64,000 bases of DNA from Marinobacter xestospongiae (GCF_023156385.1 NZ_JAKZAK010000008.1:124001-188000), one strand, 5' to 3'; shown: positions 26,778 to 36,122, counted from the first letter of the stretch. The notes: generated by a model not told the origin, from the letters alone. Program-made: numbers and translations.

Positions 26778-27524
26778 ATGACATTGGCGAAGAACCTGGG
26801 ATTATACCATCGCACCGGCGCCGGGCAGGCCCATCAACTGGTTGAGCGACATGCCCCGTTGGTCAAGAAGATCGCGCTTCACCTGCTGGCCCGGTTGCCA
26901 GATTCCGTGCAACTGGATGACCTGATGCAGGCGGGCATGATCGGCCTGCTGGAAGCTGCCCAGAAGTACCAGTCCACCAAGGGCGCATCGTTTGAAACCT
27001 ACGCCGGCATCCGGATTCGTGGCGCCATCGTTGATGAAATACGCAAGGGCGACTGGGTGCCACGTTCGGTTCATCGCAACGCCCGACGTGTCGCCGAAGC
27101 CATCAAGGCGGTGGAGTCCCGCGAAGGCCGGGAAGCGCAGGACGTGGAAGTGGCAGCCGAGCTCGATATGAGTCTGGCCGACTACCACGCCTGCCTCAAC
27201 GACGCCAGCAGCGGGCGACTTTTCAGTCTCGATGAACTCAATGAATCCGGTGAGGTGCCGATAGAGGAGTCAGACGGTTCTGACAATCCGCTGCAGGGCA
27301 TCACCTCGGATGCCTTCCGCCACAGCCTGGCGGGTGCCATCGAAGAGCTGCCGGAGCGAGAAAAGCTGGTGCTGAGTCTTTACTACCAGGAAGAGCTGAA
27401 CCTGAAGGAAATTGGTGCGGTCCTGGGCGTAAGCGAAAGCCGGGTCAGCCAGATTCACAGTCAGGCGGCGATGCGGCTGCGGGCCCGTCTGTCGGACTGG
27501 CAGAAAGCTGACGCGGGACACTAG
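26778..27524 (+). CDS. fliA: Flagellar sigma factor FliA (sigma-28)
   Basis: A 248-residue alternative sigma factor for late flagellar and chemotaxis genes. It shows region 2 (VQLDDLMQAGMIGLLEAAQ, FETYAGIRIRGAIVDEIRK), region 3 and the region 4 helix-turn-helix (NLKEIGAVLGVSESRVSQIH). The anti-sigma factor FlgM is not in this window. It begins 30 bases after fleN. Confidence 0.97.
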   Translation: MTLAKNLGLYHRTGAGQAHQLVERHAPLVKKIALHLLARLPDSVQLDDLMQAGMIGLLEAAQKYQSTKGASFETYAGIRIRGAIVDEIRKGDWVPRSVHRNARRVAEAIKAVESREGREAQDVEVAAELDMSLADYHACLNDASSGRLFSLDELNESGEVPIEESDGSDNPLQGITSDAFRHSLAGAIEELPEREKLVLSLYYQEELNLKEIGAVLGVSESRVSQIHSQAAMRLRARLSDWQKADAGH

Positions 27525-27755
27525 ATCCCTTGCCAGTGGCCATCTGCGGCGGGATTGATACTGATCATGGCCGGTGCCGAATAACCCGACAATCTGTGTA
27601 GAATTTGGTAACAGATGCTTTACAAGTCGGTGAAAGACAACACAATACAGGGTGTAATCCCGACAGCCTGCTAGAATTTAGTCGGGAGGCCGAAATCCTG
27701 AGGGGTCACGGCTGCCGGCCCCACGAATTCCGGGTGTTATTAACTGGAGGTCCCA
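27525..27755. other. Leader region of the chemotaxis operon
   Basis: This 231-base gap between fliA and cheY has no gene. TAGAATTT occurs twice (about 27598 and 27672), each offering a -10-like TAGAAT, but neither has a convincing -35. A GCCGAATAA string near 27575 resembles a sigma-28 -10 with one extra base and lacks a matching -35. I call no promoter here. Confidence 0.35.
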
Positions 27756-28139
27756 TTGGACAAAAACATGAAAATCCTCATCGTGGACGACTTCTCCACG
27801 ATGCGACGGATCATCAAGAACCTGCTGCGTGATCTCGGGTTCACCAATACGGACGAGGCCGATGACGGCAACACCGCGTTGCCGATGCTCAAGAGTGGCA
27901 AGTACGACTTCTTGGTGACCGACTGGAACATGCCCGGCATGACCGGCATCGAGCTGCTCAAGGAAGTGCGTGCTGACGATAACCTCAAAACCCTGCCAGT
28001 GCTGATGGTTACCGCCGAAGCCAAGCGTGACCAGATCGTCGCGGCGGCCCAGGCCGGCGTGAATGGGTATGTGGTGAAGCCATTCACCGCAGCGGTGCTC
28101 AAGGAAAAGATCGAAAAAATCTTTGAACGAATTCAGTGA
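27756..28139 (+). CDS. cheY: Chemotaxis response regulator CheY
   Basis: A 127-residue single receiver that carries the signal from CheA to FliM. It shows the acidic pair in ILIVDDF, phospho-acceptor Asp in [13 protein letters not shown], Thr in [12 protein letters not shown] and Lys in VVKPFTA. The start is a TTG at 27756, chosen because GGAGG (27746-27750) lies five bases before it. The ATG at 27768 would give 123 residues but is 17 bases from the ribosome site. Confidence 0.96.
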   Translation: MDKNMKILIVDDFSTMRRIIKNLLRDLGFTNTDEADDGNTALPMLKSGKYDFLVTDWNMPGMTGIELLKEVRADDNLKTLPVLMVTAEAKRDQIVAAAQAGVNGYVVKPFTAAVLKEKIEKIFERIQ

Positions 28140-28157
28140 CGGGTCGGACGCGCTCCT

Positions 28158-28961
28158 ATGAGCAATAACAACGATGACGAGAAGGGCCTCGACCCGGAAG
28201 TAATCGAAAAGCTTCGGACTCAGGCCGCAGAGCTGGTGGAACAGGTCAATGCCGGCGATTACGCCCGCGCCATGGGCCTGATCAACGAGCTGAATGAAGT
28301 TCGCGACCAGAGCCTTTATCGGGAAGTCGGACGACTGACCCGCAGCCTTCACGAAGCCATTCGCAACTTCCAGATCGATCCCCGCAATGCCGAACAGCAG
28401 GAAGCCCTGTCCAAGATGACAGACGCTTCCGACCGGCTGGAATACGTGGTGCAGATGACCTCCAAGGCCGCCAACCGCACCATGGACCTGGTCGAAGACA
28501 CCATGCCCAAGGCGATGGCGCTGAAAGAACAGGCGGCCTCGTTGCGAGACGACTGGCAGCGCCTGCGGCGTCGCGAGATGGAACCAGCCGAGTTCCGCGA
28601 ACTGTATGGTCGGATCGATAACTTCTTCGTCAGTCTGACCGACGAAGCCGACAGCATCTACGGCAGTCTGTCCGAGATTCTGCTGGCACAGGACTTCCAG
28701 GATCTCACCGGTCAGGTAATCCAGAAAGTGACCGGCCTGGTGAAAGAGGTGGAAGACCACCTGCTGAGTCTGGTGGTGATGGCCAGTCATGTGGACCAGA
28801 TCACCGGTACTGTCCATGACCTTTCCGAGGCGGAGCCGGCAGAGCCGGATGAGAAAGCCGCGGATCAGGGACATGGTCCCCAAATCAACGCTGCAGACCG
28901 CTCGGATGTGGTGTCGGGGCAGGACGATGTTGATGACCTGCTGTCCAGTCTCGGTTTCTAA
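28158..28961 (+). CDS. cheZ: CheY-P phosphatase CheZ
   Basis: A 267-residue helical protein that removes phosphate from CheY. The active-site helix region (YGSLSEILLAQDFQDLTGQV, with the catalytic Gln in QDFQDLTGQ) and C-terminal CheY-docking tail (DVDDLLSSLGF) are both present, separated by a long acidic linker. It stands 18 bases after cheY and 13 before cheA. Confidence 0.95.
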   Translation: MSNNNDDEKGLDPEVIEKLRTQAAELVEQVNAGDYARAMGLINELNEVRDQSLYREVGRLTRSLHEAIRNFQIDPRNAEQQEALSKMTDASDRLEYVVQMTSKAANRTMDLVEDTMPKAMALKEQAASLRDDWQRLRRREMEPAEFRELYGRIDNFFVSLTDEADSIYGSLSEILLAQDFQDLTGQVIQKVTGLVKEVEDHLLSLVVMASHVDQITGTVHDLSEAEPAEPDEKAADQGHGPQINAADRSDVVSGQDDVDDLLSSLGF

Positions 28962-28974
28962 GTGAGGGTAATGC

Positions 28975-31137
28975 ATGGCATTCGATGCAGATGAAGAGAT
29001 CCTTCAGGATTTTCTGGTAGAGGCCGGGGAAATCCTCGAAAACCTGTCTGAGCAGTTGGTCGATCTGGAGCAGAATCCGGATGACGGCGATCTGCTCAAT
29101 GCCATCTTCCGTGGCTTCCATACCGTCAAGGGCGGCGCCGGGTTCCTCCAGCTGGATGCCCTTGTCAGTTGCTGCCACTCTGCCGAGAACGTGTTTGATA
29201 CTCTCCGCAACCACAAGCGCCGGGTGGATTCGGAGCTGATGGATGTGGTGCTGCAGGCACTGGATAACGTCAACTCGATGTTTGATCAGGTCCGCAGCCG
29301 GGAAGAGCCAACGCCGGCGCCGGATGACCTGATCGCCGCGTTGGATCAACTGGCGCTACCGGCGGACCAAGCGCCGCCGGCGGCAGCAGAACCAGAGCCG
29401 GAGCAACCCGCCACCGAAGCTGAACCGGAAGCGCCAGAAACTGGCAACCAGGGGCAGGGCGGTGACATTACCGACCAGGAATTCGAGCAGTTGCTGGATG
29501 CGCTGGATGGTGAAGACGGTGCTGACGCCGCCAGCGGTGCAGACGACAGCCTAGGTGGCGCTGCCAGTGAGTCCGGCGGTGACGACGAGATAACCGACGA
29601 CGAGTTTGAGGCGTTGCTGGATCAGCTGCACGGCAAGGGCCAGTTCAGTGGTCCGCCACCGGAGTCTGAACAGGAGGCCCCGCAGGAGGATGCGGCGTCC
29701 CCGGATTCGGGCAAGGGTGGCGACGATCTGATTACCGACGACGAGTTTGAACAGCTGCTCGACGACCTGCATGGCAAGGGCGGTGCGCCTACGCCCAAGG
29801 CGGACGCCAAGTCTGATGCCAATCCGACCGCTGACAAACCGGCTGAAAGTGCCAAGCCTGAGCCCAAGCCACAACCAAAGCCAGAGCCGAAACCGGCCCC
29901 CAAACCGGCGGCAGCGGCCAAGCCCGAGCCAGCCAAAAAGCCCGGTGGCGATGGCAACAGCCATCCGGCACCGGTGGCGGAGACGACGGTTCGGGTCGAC
30001 ACCAAACGGCTTGACGACATCATGAACATGGTCGGTGAGCTTGTTCTGGTGCGTAACCGCCTGCAGCGCCTTGGGGCGACGAGTGAAGACGAGAACATGC
30101 ACAAGGCGGTCTCCAACCTGGATGTGGTGACCACCGATCTGCAGGCTGCGGTCATGCAAACCCGGATGCAGCCGATCAAGAAAGTGTTTGGCCGCTTCCC
30201 GCGGGTGGTGCGGGATCTGGCCCGCAGCCTGAAAAAAGAAATCAATCTGGTGATGCATGGCGAGGAGACGGACCTCGACAAGAACCTGGTTGAAGCCCTG
30301 TCTGACCCGCTGGTTCACCTGGTGCGTAACTCGGTGGATCACGGTATCGAGGCGCCGGATGTCCGGGAAGCCGCGGGCAAGCCCCGGGTTGGCCGCGTCA
30401 CGCTGTCCGCCGAGCAGGAGGGCGACCACATCCTGCTGTCGATCGAGGACGACGGTGCCGGCATGGACCCGGAGAGACTGCGTGCCAAGGCGGTAGAGAA
30501 GGGGCTGTTCGATCAGGATGCCGCTGACCGTCTCACCGACAACGAGTGTTTTAACCTGATCTTTGCCGCCGGCTTCTCCACCAAGGAGCAGATCTCGGAC
30601 GTGTCCGGCCGGGGTGTGGGCATGGACGTGGTCAAGACCAAGATCGGCCAGCTCAACGGCCAGATCAATATCGAGTCCAAGATGGGCAAGGGCTCGCGGA
30701 TCATCATCAAGGTGCCGCTGACCCTGGCCATTATGCCAACGCTGATGATCATGCTGGGCGACCAGTCCTTTGCGCTGCCGCTGGTCAATGTGGTGGAAAT
30801 CTTCCATCTCGACCTCAGCAAGAAGAACATCGTCGACGGCAAGGAATGCATCGTGGTGCGCGACAAGGTGTTCCCGCTGTTCCACGTCAAGCGCTGGCTG
30901 GTACACGGCGCGGCGGGCGAGCCGGACCCCACCAACGGCCATGTGGTGATTGTCGCCATGGGCACCAAGAAAGTCGGGTTTGTGGTGGATCAGCTGATCG
31001 GCCAGGAAGAAGTGGTGATCAAGCCCCTGGGCCGGGCATTGCAGGGTACTCCGGGCATGGCCGGGGCGACGATTACCGGTGACGGTCGCATCGCCCTGAT
31101 TATTGATGTGCCCAGCCTGCTGCAGCATTACGGCTAA
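28975..31137 (+). CDS. cheA: Chemotaxis histidine kinase CheA with three linker repeats
   Basis: A 720-residue kinase. P1 Hpt has the phospho-acceptor H49 in FRGFHTVKGGAGF. The long acidic, Pro-rich linker follows, then the P3 dimer helices (RLDDIMNMVGELVLVRNRL), P4 ATPase (N box LVRNSVDHGIE; ISDVSGRGVGMDVVK) and P5 CheW-like domain. No clear P2 CheY-binding domain is seen. The linker holds three copies of ITDxEFExLLDxLhG at 165-179, 206-222 and 253-269. These resemble the LID element by which CheA binds ParP in Vibrio, and parP is in this operon. Confidence 0.95.
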   Translation: MAFDADEEILQDFLVEAGEILENLSEQLVDLEQNPDDGDLLNAIFRGFHTVKGGAGFLQLDALVSCCHSAENVFDTLRNHKRRVDSELMDVVLQALDNVNSMFDQVRSREEPTPAPDDLIAALDQLALPADQAPPAAAEPEPEQPATEAEPEAPETGNQGQGGDITDQEFEQLLDALDGEDGADAASGADDSLGGAASESGGDDEITDDEFEALLDQLHGKGQFSGPPPESEQEAPQEDAASPDSGKGGDDLITDDEFEQLLDDLHGKGGAPTPKADAKSDANPTADKPAESAKPEPKPQPKPEPKPAPKPAAAAKPEPAKKPGGDGNSHPAPVAETTVRVDTKRLDDIMNMVGELVLVRNRLQRLGATSEDENMHKAVSNLDVVTTDLQAAVMQTRMQPIKKVFGRFPRVVRDLARSLKKEINLVMHGEETDLDKNLVEALSDPLVHLVRNSVDHGIEAPDVREAAGKPRVGRVTLSAEQEGDHILLSIEDDGAGMDPERLRAKAVEKGLFDQDAADRLTDNECFNLIFAAGFSTKEQISDVSGRGVGMDVVKTKIGQLNGQINIESKMGKGSRIIIKVPLTLAIMPTLMIMLGDQSFALPLVNVVEIFHLDLSKKNIVDGKECIVVRDKVFPLFHVKRWLVHGAAGEPDPTNGHVVIVAMGTKKVGFVVDQLIGQEEVVIKPLGRALQGTPGMAGATITGDGRIALIIDVPSLLQHYG

Positions 31138-31173
31138 GGTGGCTCGAATGATGACTCTTAACGGGAGATGTAG

Positions 31174-32310
31174 ATGACGGTTTCTGTTCTGGTCGTTGAT
31201 GACTCAGGGTTTTTCCGTAAGCGACTGACTGAAATCCTCAATGCTTCCGGTAACATCAAAGTGGTGGGCGTGGCGACCAACGGTCGTGAGGGCGTGGAGC
31301 TGGCAGAACGCCTGAAGCCGGACGTCATCACCATGGATTACGAGATGCCGGTGCTGGATGGCATTTCGGCGGTGAAAGAGATCATGAAGCGCCGGCCGAC
31401 GCCGGTGCTGATGTTTTCCTCACTGACCTACGAAGGTGCCCGGGTGACCCTGGATGCACTGGAAGCCGGGGCGGTGGATTTTCTGCCCAAGAACTTCGAG
31501 GAAATTGCCCGCGATACCAGCCAGCTCCAGAAGATCCTCAAGGATCGCATTCTGGATGTTGCCCGCAGCCGGCCCGGTGCCCGCACGGCCCCCGCACCGG
31601 AGCCTGCCCGTCGGCCTGCGCCGGCCTCACCTGCGGCCCGCCCGTCGGCCTCCGCTTCCCGACCTGCGCCTGCCACTCCATCACGGAGCCAGCCGGAACC
31701 GGCGGCACCCCGGGCCAGCGGCAAGCGCACTCCCAGCAAGCACTACAACGTGGTGGGCATCGGCACCTCAACCGGTGGCCCGATTGCCCTGCAAAAGGTA
31801 TTGATGGCGTTGCCGGCGAGTTTCCCGGCGCCGCTGGTGCTGGTTCAGCACATGCCGGCCAGTTTTACCCCGGCCTTTGCCGATCGCCTCAACAAGCTGT
31901 GCCAGATTGAAGTCCGCCAGGCCGAAGACGGCGACATGCTGCGCCCCGGTGTGGCACTGCTGGCGCCGGGCGGCAAACAGATGATGATTGAGAACCGGGG
32001 TGGGCAGGGCCGGGTGCGAATCCTGCCCGGTGACGATCGCCTGAACTACAAACCCTGTGTGGATGTGACCTTTGGTTCCCTGGCACGCAGCTTCCCCGGC
32101 AAGACCCTGGGGGTCATCCTCACCGGGATGGGCGCGGATGGCAAGGAGGGCTGTCGGTTGATGAAACAGAGCGGCTCGGTCATCTGGTCACAGGATGAAA
32201 AGTCGTCAGTGATCTACGGCATGCCCATGGCGGTCGCCAAGGCGGGCCTGTCGGATGAGATCCTTTCACTGGAGGAAGTTGGGCCCCGCCTGGTTGAAGG
32301 TGTGAGCTGA
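31174..32310 (+). CDS. cheB: Chemotaxis protein-glutamate methylesterase CheB
   Basis: A 378-residue receptor demethylase/deamidase. The N-terminal receiver (VLVVDDSGFFRKRL; acceptor Asp in VITMDYEMPVLDG) is joined by a long Pro/Ala/Arg-rich hinge (about 128-185) to the esterase domain. Catalytic Ser is in GIGTSTGGP, His in LVQHMPASFT and Asp in TGMGADGKEG. Shares its last base with the motC start. No cheR gene is in the window. Confidence 0.96.
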   Translation: MTVSVLVVDDSGFFRKRLTEILNASGNIKVVGVATNGREGVELAERLKPDVITMDYEMPVLDGISAVKEIMKRRPTPVLMFSSLTYEGARVTLDALEAGAVDFLPKNFEEIARDTSQLQKILKDRILDVARSRPGARTAPAPEPARRPAPASPAARPSASASRPAPATPSRSQPEPAAPRASGKRTPSKHYNVVGIGTSTGGPIALQKVLMALPASFPAPLVLVQHMPASFTPAFADRLNKLCQIEVRQAEDGDMLRPGVALLAPGGKQMMIENRGGQGRVRILPGDDRLNYKPCVDVTFGSLARSFPGKTLGVILTGMGADGKEGCRLMKQSGSVIWSQDEKSSVIYGMPMAVAKAGLSDEILSLEEVGPRLVEGVS

Positions 32311-33050
32311 TGGATGTCTTGAGTCTGCTGGGTGTCATCCTGGCGTTTGCCGCTATTCTTGGCGGTAACGTATTGGAAGGCGGGGCGCTAAGCTCTTTGT
32401 TCAATGGTCCCGCCGCACTGATCGTGATCGGCGGTACCCTGGCGGCCACCATCCTGCAGACCTCCTGGCCGGTGTTGAAGCGGTCCTTCTCCCAGGTGCG
32501 CTGGGTGTTTATGCCGCCTTACATCGGCCTGGAAGACGGCATCGGCAAAGTCATCGACTGGAGCGTCAAGGCCCGCAAACAGGGGCTGCTGGGCCTGGAA
32601 GGGCTGGCGGAGCGCGAGCCGGAGCGGTTTGCCCGCAAAGGCCTGCAATTGCTGGTGGACGGCGCGGAAACCGATTCCATCCGCAGTATTATGGAAGTGG
32701 ACCTGGAGTCCCGGGAACAGCGGGACCTGGACTCCGCCAAGGTGTTCGAAGCCATGGGGGGATACTCGCCCACCATCGGTATCATCGGCGCGGTGATGGG
32801 GCTGATCCAGGTCATGACCAACCTCGAGGACCCTTCCACTCTGGGCCGGGGGATCGCCACCGCCTTTGTGGCGACAATTTACGGCGTGGCGCTGGCCAAT
32901 CTGCTGTTCTTTCCTGTTGCCAATAAACTGCGGGCCATCGCCCGGGAGCGCTCCCGCTACGAGGACATGATGATCGACGGCATCGTGGCGATTGCCGAAG
33001 GCGAGAACCCGCGTTCCATTGAGCTGCGACTGCGCGGCTTCCTGCCCTGA
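32310..33050 (+). CDS. motC: Flagellar motor stator protein MotC (MotA family)
   Basis: A 246-residue MotA-type proton-channel subunit with four membrane segments (first about 5-22 and 32-50; later GYSPTIGIIGAVMGLIQVMT and GIATAFVATIYGVALANLL). Position between cheB and parC, with motD next, is that of the second stator set MotCD in Pseudomonas, used for swarming and sensitive to cyclic-di-GMP there. It is coupled to cheB by a one-base overlap. Confidence 0.94.
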   Translation: MDVLSLLGVILAFAAILGGNVLEGGALSSLFNGPAALIVIGGTLAATILQTSWPVLKRSFSQVRWVFMPPYIGLEDGIGKVIDWSVKARKQGLLGLEGLAEREPERFARKGLQLLVDGAETDSIRSIMEVDLESREQRDLDSAKVFEAMGGYSPTIGIIGAVMGLIQVMTNLEDPSTLGRGIATAFVATIYGVALANLLFFPVANKLRAIARERSRYEDMMIDGIVAIAEGENPRSIELRLRGFLP

Positions 33051-33092
33051 ATTCCTGACACCCTGATAGTCCGACGGCAAGGTGGCTGAAGC

Positions 33093-33875
33093 ATGAGACG
33101 ACTGCGAAAAGCCGATGACGAACCCCATAACCGGGAACGTTGGCTGGTGTCCTACGCCGATTTCATCACCCTGCTGTTTGGTTTCTTCGTGGTGATGTAC
33201 TCGGTGTCCTCGGTGAACGAGGGCAAGTACAAAGTGCTCTCGGATACCCTGACCGGGGTGTTCAACGCCCCCCAGCGGTCCCTCAATCCGGTGGAAGTGG
33301 GGCCGGAGTCGAACCCCGCAATCCCGGCAGACAGCCAGGCCGTCATTCCGCCGCCGGTGACGGAAGCGCCGGATACACCGGAGCGGGTCCCCGAAGATCG
33401 CAGCGACCGCTTGCGGGAAATGTCGGCGCGGTTGGCGCTGGAATTCGATGAACTGATTGATCAGGGCGTGGTCACCATGGAAACCAGCGACCAGTGGCTG
33501 GAGCTCAGCCTCCGCAACAGTCTGCTGTTCAGCAGCGGCGATGCCGAACCCCATTACGACGCCTTTGACCTGGTGGAGAAAATAGCCGACGTGCTCCGGG
33601 ATACCGACAATGCGATCCGGGTTGAGGGGTTCACGGACAATCTGCCGATCCGTACCGGCACCTTTCCCTCCAACTGGGAGCTATCCGCGGCCCGGGCATC
33701 GGCTGTGGTCCGCATGCTGACGATGGAAGGTGTGGACCCGCGGCGACTGGCAGCGGTGGGTTACGGCGAATTTCAGCCGGTGGCCCGGAACGATACCGAG
33801 ACGGGCCGCAAGCGGAACCGGCGCGTGGTGCTGCTGATCTCCCGCGACGCCAGCATCCGTGGCGCCATGAGGTAG
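33093..33875 (+). CDS. motD: Flagellar motor stator protein MotD (MotB family)
   Basis: A 260-residue MotB-type subunit. A short cytoplasmic tail precedes one membrane helix carrying the proton-binding Asp (WLVSYADFITLLFGFFVVMY). The C-terminal OmpA-like peptidoglycan-binding domain follows (IRVEGFTDNLPIRTG, ELSAARASAVVRML, GKRKNRRVVLL-type end). Partner of MotC. Confidence 0.95.
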   Translation: MRRLRKADDEPHNRERWLVSYADFITLLFGFFVVMYSVSSVNEGKYKVLSDTLTGVFNAPQRSLNPVEVGPESNPAIPADSQAVIPPPVTEAPDTPERVPEDRSDRLREMSARLALEFDELIDQGVVTMETSDQWLELSLRNSLLFSSGDAEPHYDAFDLVEKIADVLRDTDNAIRVEGFTDNLPIRTGTFPSNWELSAARASAVVRMLTMEGVDPRRLAAVGYGEFQPVARNDTETGRKRNRRVVLLISRDASIRGAMR

Positions 33876-34032
33876 CCGCCCGCTGTGGCGGCAGCCAGCT
33901 TCCTGGCAATTCTCCTGAAACCTGCTTTGCTGCTGATGATGGCCGGTGTCACAACGTGTCTTCAGGGTTGGCACGTTTCCTGTATTTATCCTTTAACAAC
34001 AGTCGGAACAGGCAAGTTTTTGCCGCTGGGAT

Positions 34033-34058
34033 TAAGTATGCCAGCTAACTGCCGATAG
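34033..34058 (+). promoter_or_regulatory. Possible sigma-28 (FliA) promoter before parC
   Basis: TAAGTATG-N10-GCCGATAG is close to the FliA consensus TAAAGTTT-N11-GCCGATAA; the spacer is one base short. It lies in the 210-base gap between motD and parC, 27 bases before the parC start. FliA control of a chemotaxis positioning gene is plausible but unproved. Confidence 0.4.
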
Positions 34059-34085
34059 CTATTGAGAGTAACGGGAGAACGCATT

Positions 34086-34874
34086 GTGCGAATTTGGGCC
34101 GTAGCCAATCAGAAAGGCGGTGTAGGCAAAACCACGTCGGTGGTGACCCTCGGAGGGCTGCTGGCAGAGCGCGGCAAGCGGGTACTGGTGGCCGATCTCG
34201 ATCCCCATGGCTCGCTCACCAGTTGGTTTGGGTATGATCCAGACACCATTGCCCACAGCGTCTTCGACCTGTTCCAGCACGAGGGCAAGGTGCCCGATGG
34301 CCTGCCGGCGCAGTTGATCACCGATACTGGCTGTCCCGGTATGTCCCTGCTGCCTGCCAGCACCGCTCTGGCAACGCTGGAACGGCGGATGGTCGGCGTA
34401 GAGGGCATGGGGTTGATCATCTCCCGCGCCCTGGCTCAGCTGTGGGATGATTTCGACTATGTGCTGCTTGATAACACGCCGTCCCTCGGGGTACTGATGG
34501 TAAACGCCCTGGCGGCGACCCAGCATCTGGTGATCCCGGTACAGACCGAGTTCCTGGCTATCAAGGGTCTGGAGCGGATGCTGCATACCCTGCAGATGGT
34601 GATGCGGTCCCAGAAGAACCAGTTGGCCTATACCATCGTTCCAACCCTGTTTGATCGCCGTACCCAGGCCTCGGTCAAGAGTCTGAACATGTTGCGCAAG
34701 ACCTATCCGGACACCCTGTGGCGCTTTGCCATTCCGGTGGACACCAAGTTCCGGGATGCCAGCCAGTCCGGTCAGGTGCCGTCAGCCCTGGATGCTGAAA
34801 CCCATGGCGTGAGGGCCTATCGGAGGTTGCTGGACGATTTGCTGGAACAGACAGGCGGCGCCGGGGAGCGTTAG
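34086..34874 (+). CDS. parC: ParA-like ATPase ParC, polar chemotaxis array positioning
   Basis: A 262-residue ParA/Soj ATPase with Walker A NQKGGVGKTTSVVTLG, then VLVADLDPHGSLTSWFGY and VLLDNTPSLGVLMVNAL. I chose the GTG at 34086, which follows GGGAG and gives the family N-terminus MRIWAVANQKG; a frame to 34062 is less likely. It lies between motD and a CheW-domain ParP, the order known for ParC/ParP in Vibrio and Pseudomonas. There the pair moves and holds chemoreceptor arrays at the pole. Confidence 0.9.
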   Translation: MRIWAVANQKGGVGKTTSVVTLGGLLAERGKRVLVADLDPHGSLTSWFGYDPDTIAHSVFDLFQHEGKVPDGLPAQLITDTGCPGMSLLPASTALATLERRMVGVEGMGLIISRALAQLWDDFDYVLLDNTPSLGVLMVNALAATQHLVIPVQTEFLAIKGLERMLHTLQMVMRSQKNQLAYTIVPTLFDRRTQASVKSLNMLRKTYPDTLWRFAIPVDTKFRDASQSGQVPSALDAETHGVRAYRRLLDDLLEQTGGAGER

Positions 34875-34931
34875 AATGCAGTACGCAGTACCGACCGTGC
34901 CGGCCGCTGCCGGGGCAGGGGGGGCATAACC

Positions 34932-35975
34932 ATGACGTCATCCCGCAAGACCGGCCTCGCCGATCCCGCCAGCGCCATTGCTGACTATCTGGATGATCTG
35001 CTCCTGACTGCCACCGATGCTGCCCGTCGGGAGGACGAAGCGTCCGCGCCGGAACCTGAGCCTGAACGCAAGCCCGAGCCCAAACCGGCGCCTCTGGCCC
35101 AACCTGGCAGGCCGGAGCCGCCGTCGCGCCCCCGTCAAAGTGCGCCGACGCGACCGGTGGAGTCCCAGCTCAAGTTTGATCGACCGCAGCCCGCACCCCG
35201 GCCTGTTGCCGAGCGTCCATTGCCCAAACCGGTGGCGATGCTGGCGACGGTCGCGCCCCAGACAAAGACCGGTACCGAAGCGCCTGCGCCAGCCCAACAG
35301 AAGCCCACTCCTGCGCCCCAGGCACGCAGCGAAGCGAAGCCGGTGACGGCACCGCCATCAGCGCCTGCACCTGCTGTCAAAACTTCGACGCCGAAACCAG
35401 CGCCGCCGGAGGCGAAAGCCAAATCACCGGCGCCGACCGAAGATACCCCGACACCGATGCCCAAGCAGGCAACGCCTGCCGAACCGGGTGGTGGTGAACC
35501 TGCTGGACGACCTGGCTGGTCAGAGTCGCCTTTCGAGTGCCTGATATTCCGGGTGGCCGGTCTGCAACTGGCGGTGCCACTGATTCTGCTTGGTGCCATT
35601 CACCGGCTGGAGCAGGGGGTCAAACCGATTCCTGGTCGGCCACCTTGGTACATGGGCATGTTGCCGGGCAAGGACCACAACCTGAAAGTGGTGGACTCCG
35701 CACAGTGGATCATGGCCGGCCGGGTGCCGCCGGATGCCCGTGACAACTACCGTTTCGTGATCCGCCTGGACAACAGCGACTGGGCGCTGGCCTGTGACGA
35801 TGTGGCCCAGTCTTTTACCCTGAATCCGGATGAGGTGCGCTGGCGCACCTCACGCAGCAAGCGGCCGTGGCTGGCGGGTACCGTGAAAAAACAGATGTGT
35901 GCGCTGATCGATGTGGGCGCCATGGCCGAGCTGTTGGCACGGGCGGAACGGGAACATCAGCTCAAGCTCGACTAA
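34932..35975 (+). CDS. parP: CheW-domain array anchor ParP
   Basis: A 347-residue protein. A short conserved N-terminus (ASAIADYLDDLLLTA) is followed by a long Pro/Ala/Lys-rich linker (about 40-195) and a CheW-like domain (about 197-340; FECLIFRVAGLQLAVPLILL, PWYMGMLPGKDHNLKVVDSA). Family knowledge: ParP links ParC to CheA and to receptors and keeps arrays from breaking away at division. The three CheA linker repeats are its likely binding sites. Confidence 0.88.
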   Translation: MTSSRKTGLADPASAIADYLDDLLLTATDAARREDEASAPEPEPERKPEPKPAPLAQPGRPEPPSRPRQSAPTRPVESQLKFDRPQPAPRPVAERPLPKPVAMLATVAPQTKTGTEAPAPAQQKPTPAPQARSEAKPVTAPPSAPAPAVKTSTPKPAPPEAKAKSPAPTEDTPTPMPKQATPAEPGGGEPAGRPGWSESPFECLIFRVAGLQLAVPLILLGAIHRLEQGVKPIPGRPPWYMGMLPGKDHNLKVVDSAQWIMAGRVPPDARDNYRFVIRLDNSDWALACDDVAQSFTLNPDEVRWRTSRSKRPWLAGTVKKQMCALIDVGAMAELLARAEREHQLKLD

Positions 35976-36024
35976 AGTGATAGGGAACGGGAGAATACCG
36001 TTACCGATTGATACCGTGGCGTAC

Positions 36025-36040
36025 TGGCACGGTTTGTGCC
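36025..36040 (+). promoter_or_regulatory. Sigma-54-like sequence / inverted repeat before cheW
   Basis: TGGCACGGTTTGTGCC carries a perfect TGGCACG and a GC at exact -12 spacing (GTGC in place of TTGC), 83 bases before cheW. GGCAC-GGTTT-GTGCC is also a perfect inverted repeat, so a hairpin or operator is equally possible. The gap 35976-36122 has no other feature I can support. Confidence 0.38.
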
Positions 36041-36122
36041 CTTAACTATAGTATGGGCACTGATGATGGTTTTTTGACGATCAGGTTGCCCGCAGGGGTG
36101 GCCTTCCAGGAGACGTAACACT

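Noticed and set aside
29551..31128. 525-codon minus-strand frame inside cheA
   Set aside because: Shadow of the cheA reading frame; its repetitive stretches mirror the Pro/Lys linker of CheA.
33875..33892. Hairpin GCCGCC-CGCTGT-GGCGGC after motD as a terminator
   Set aside because: Six-base stem with no T-run; not enough for an intrinsic terminator.
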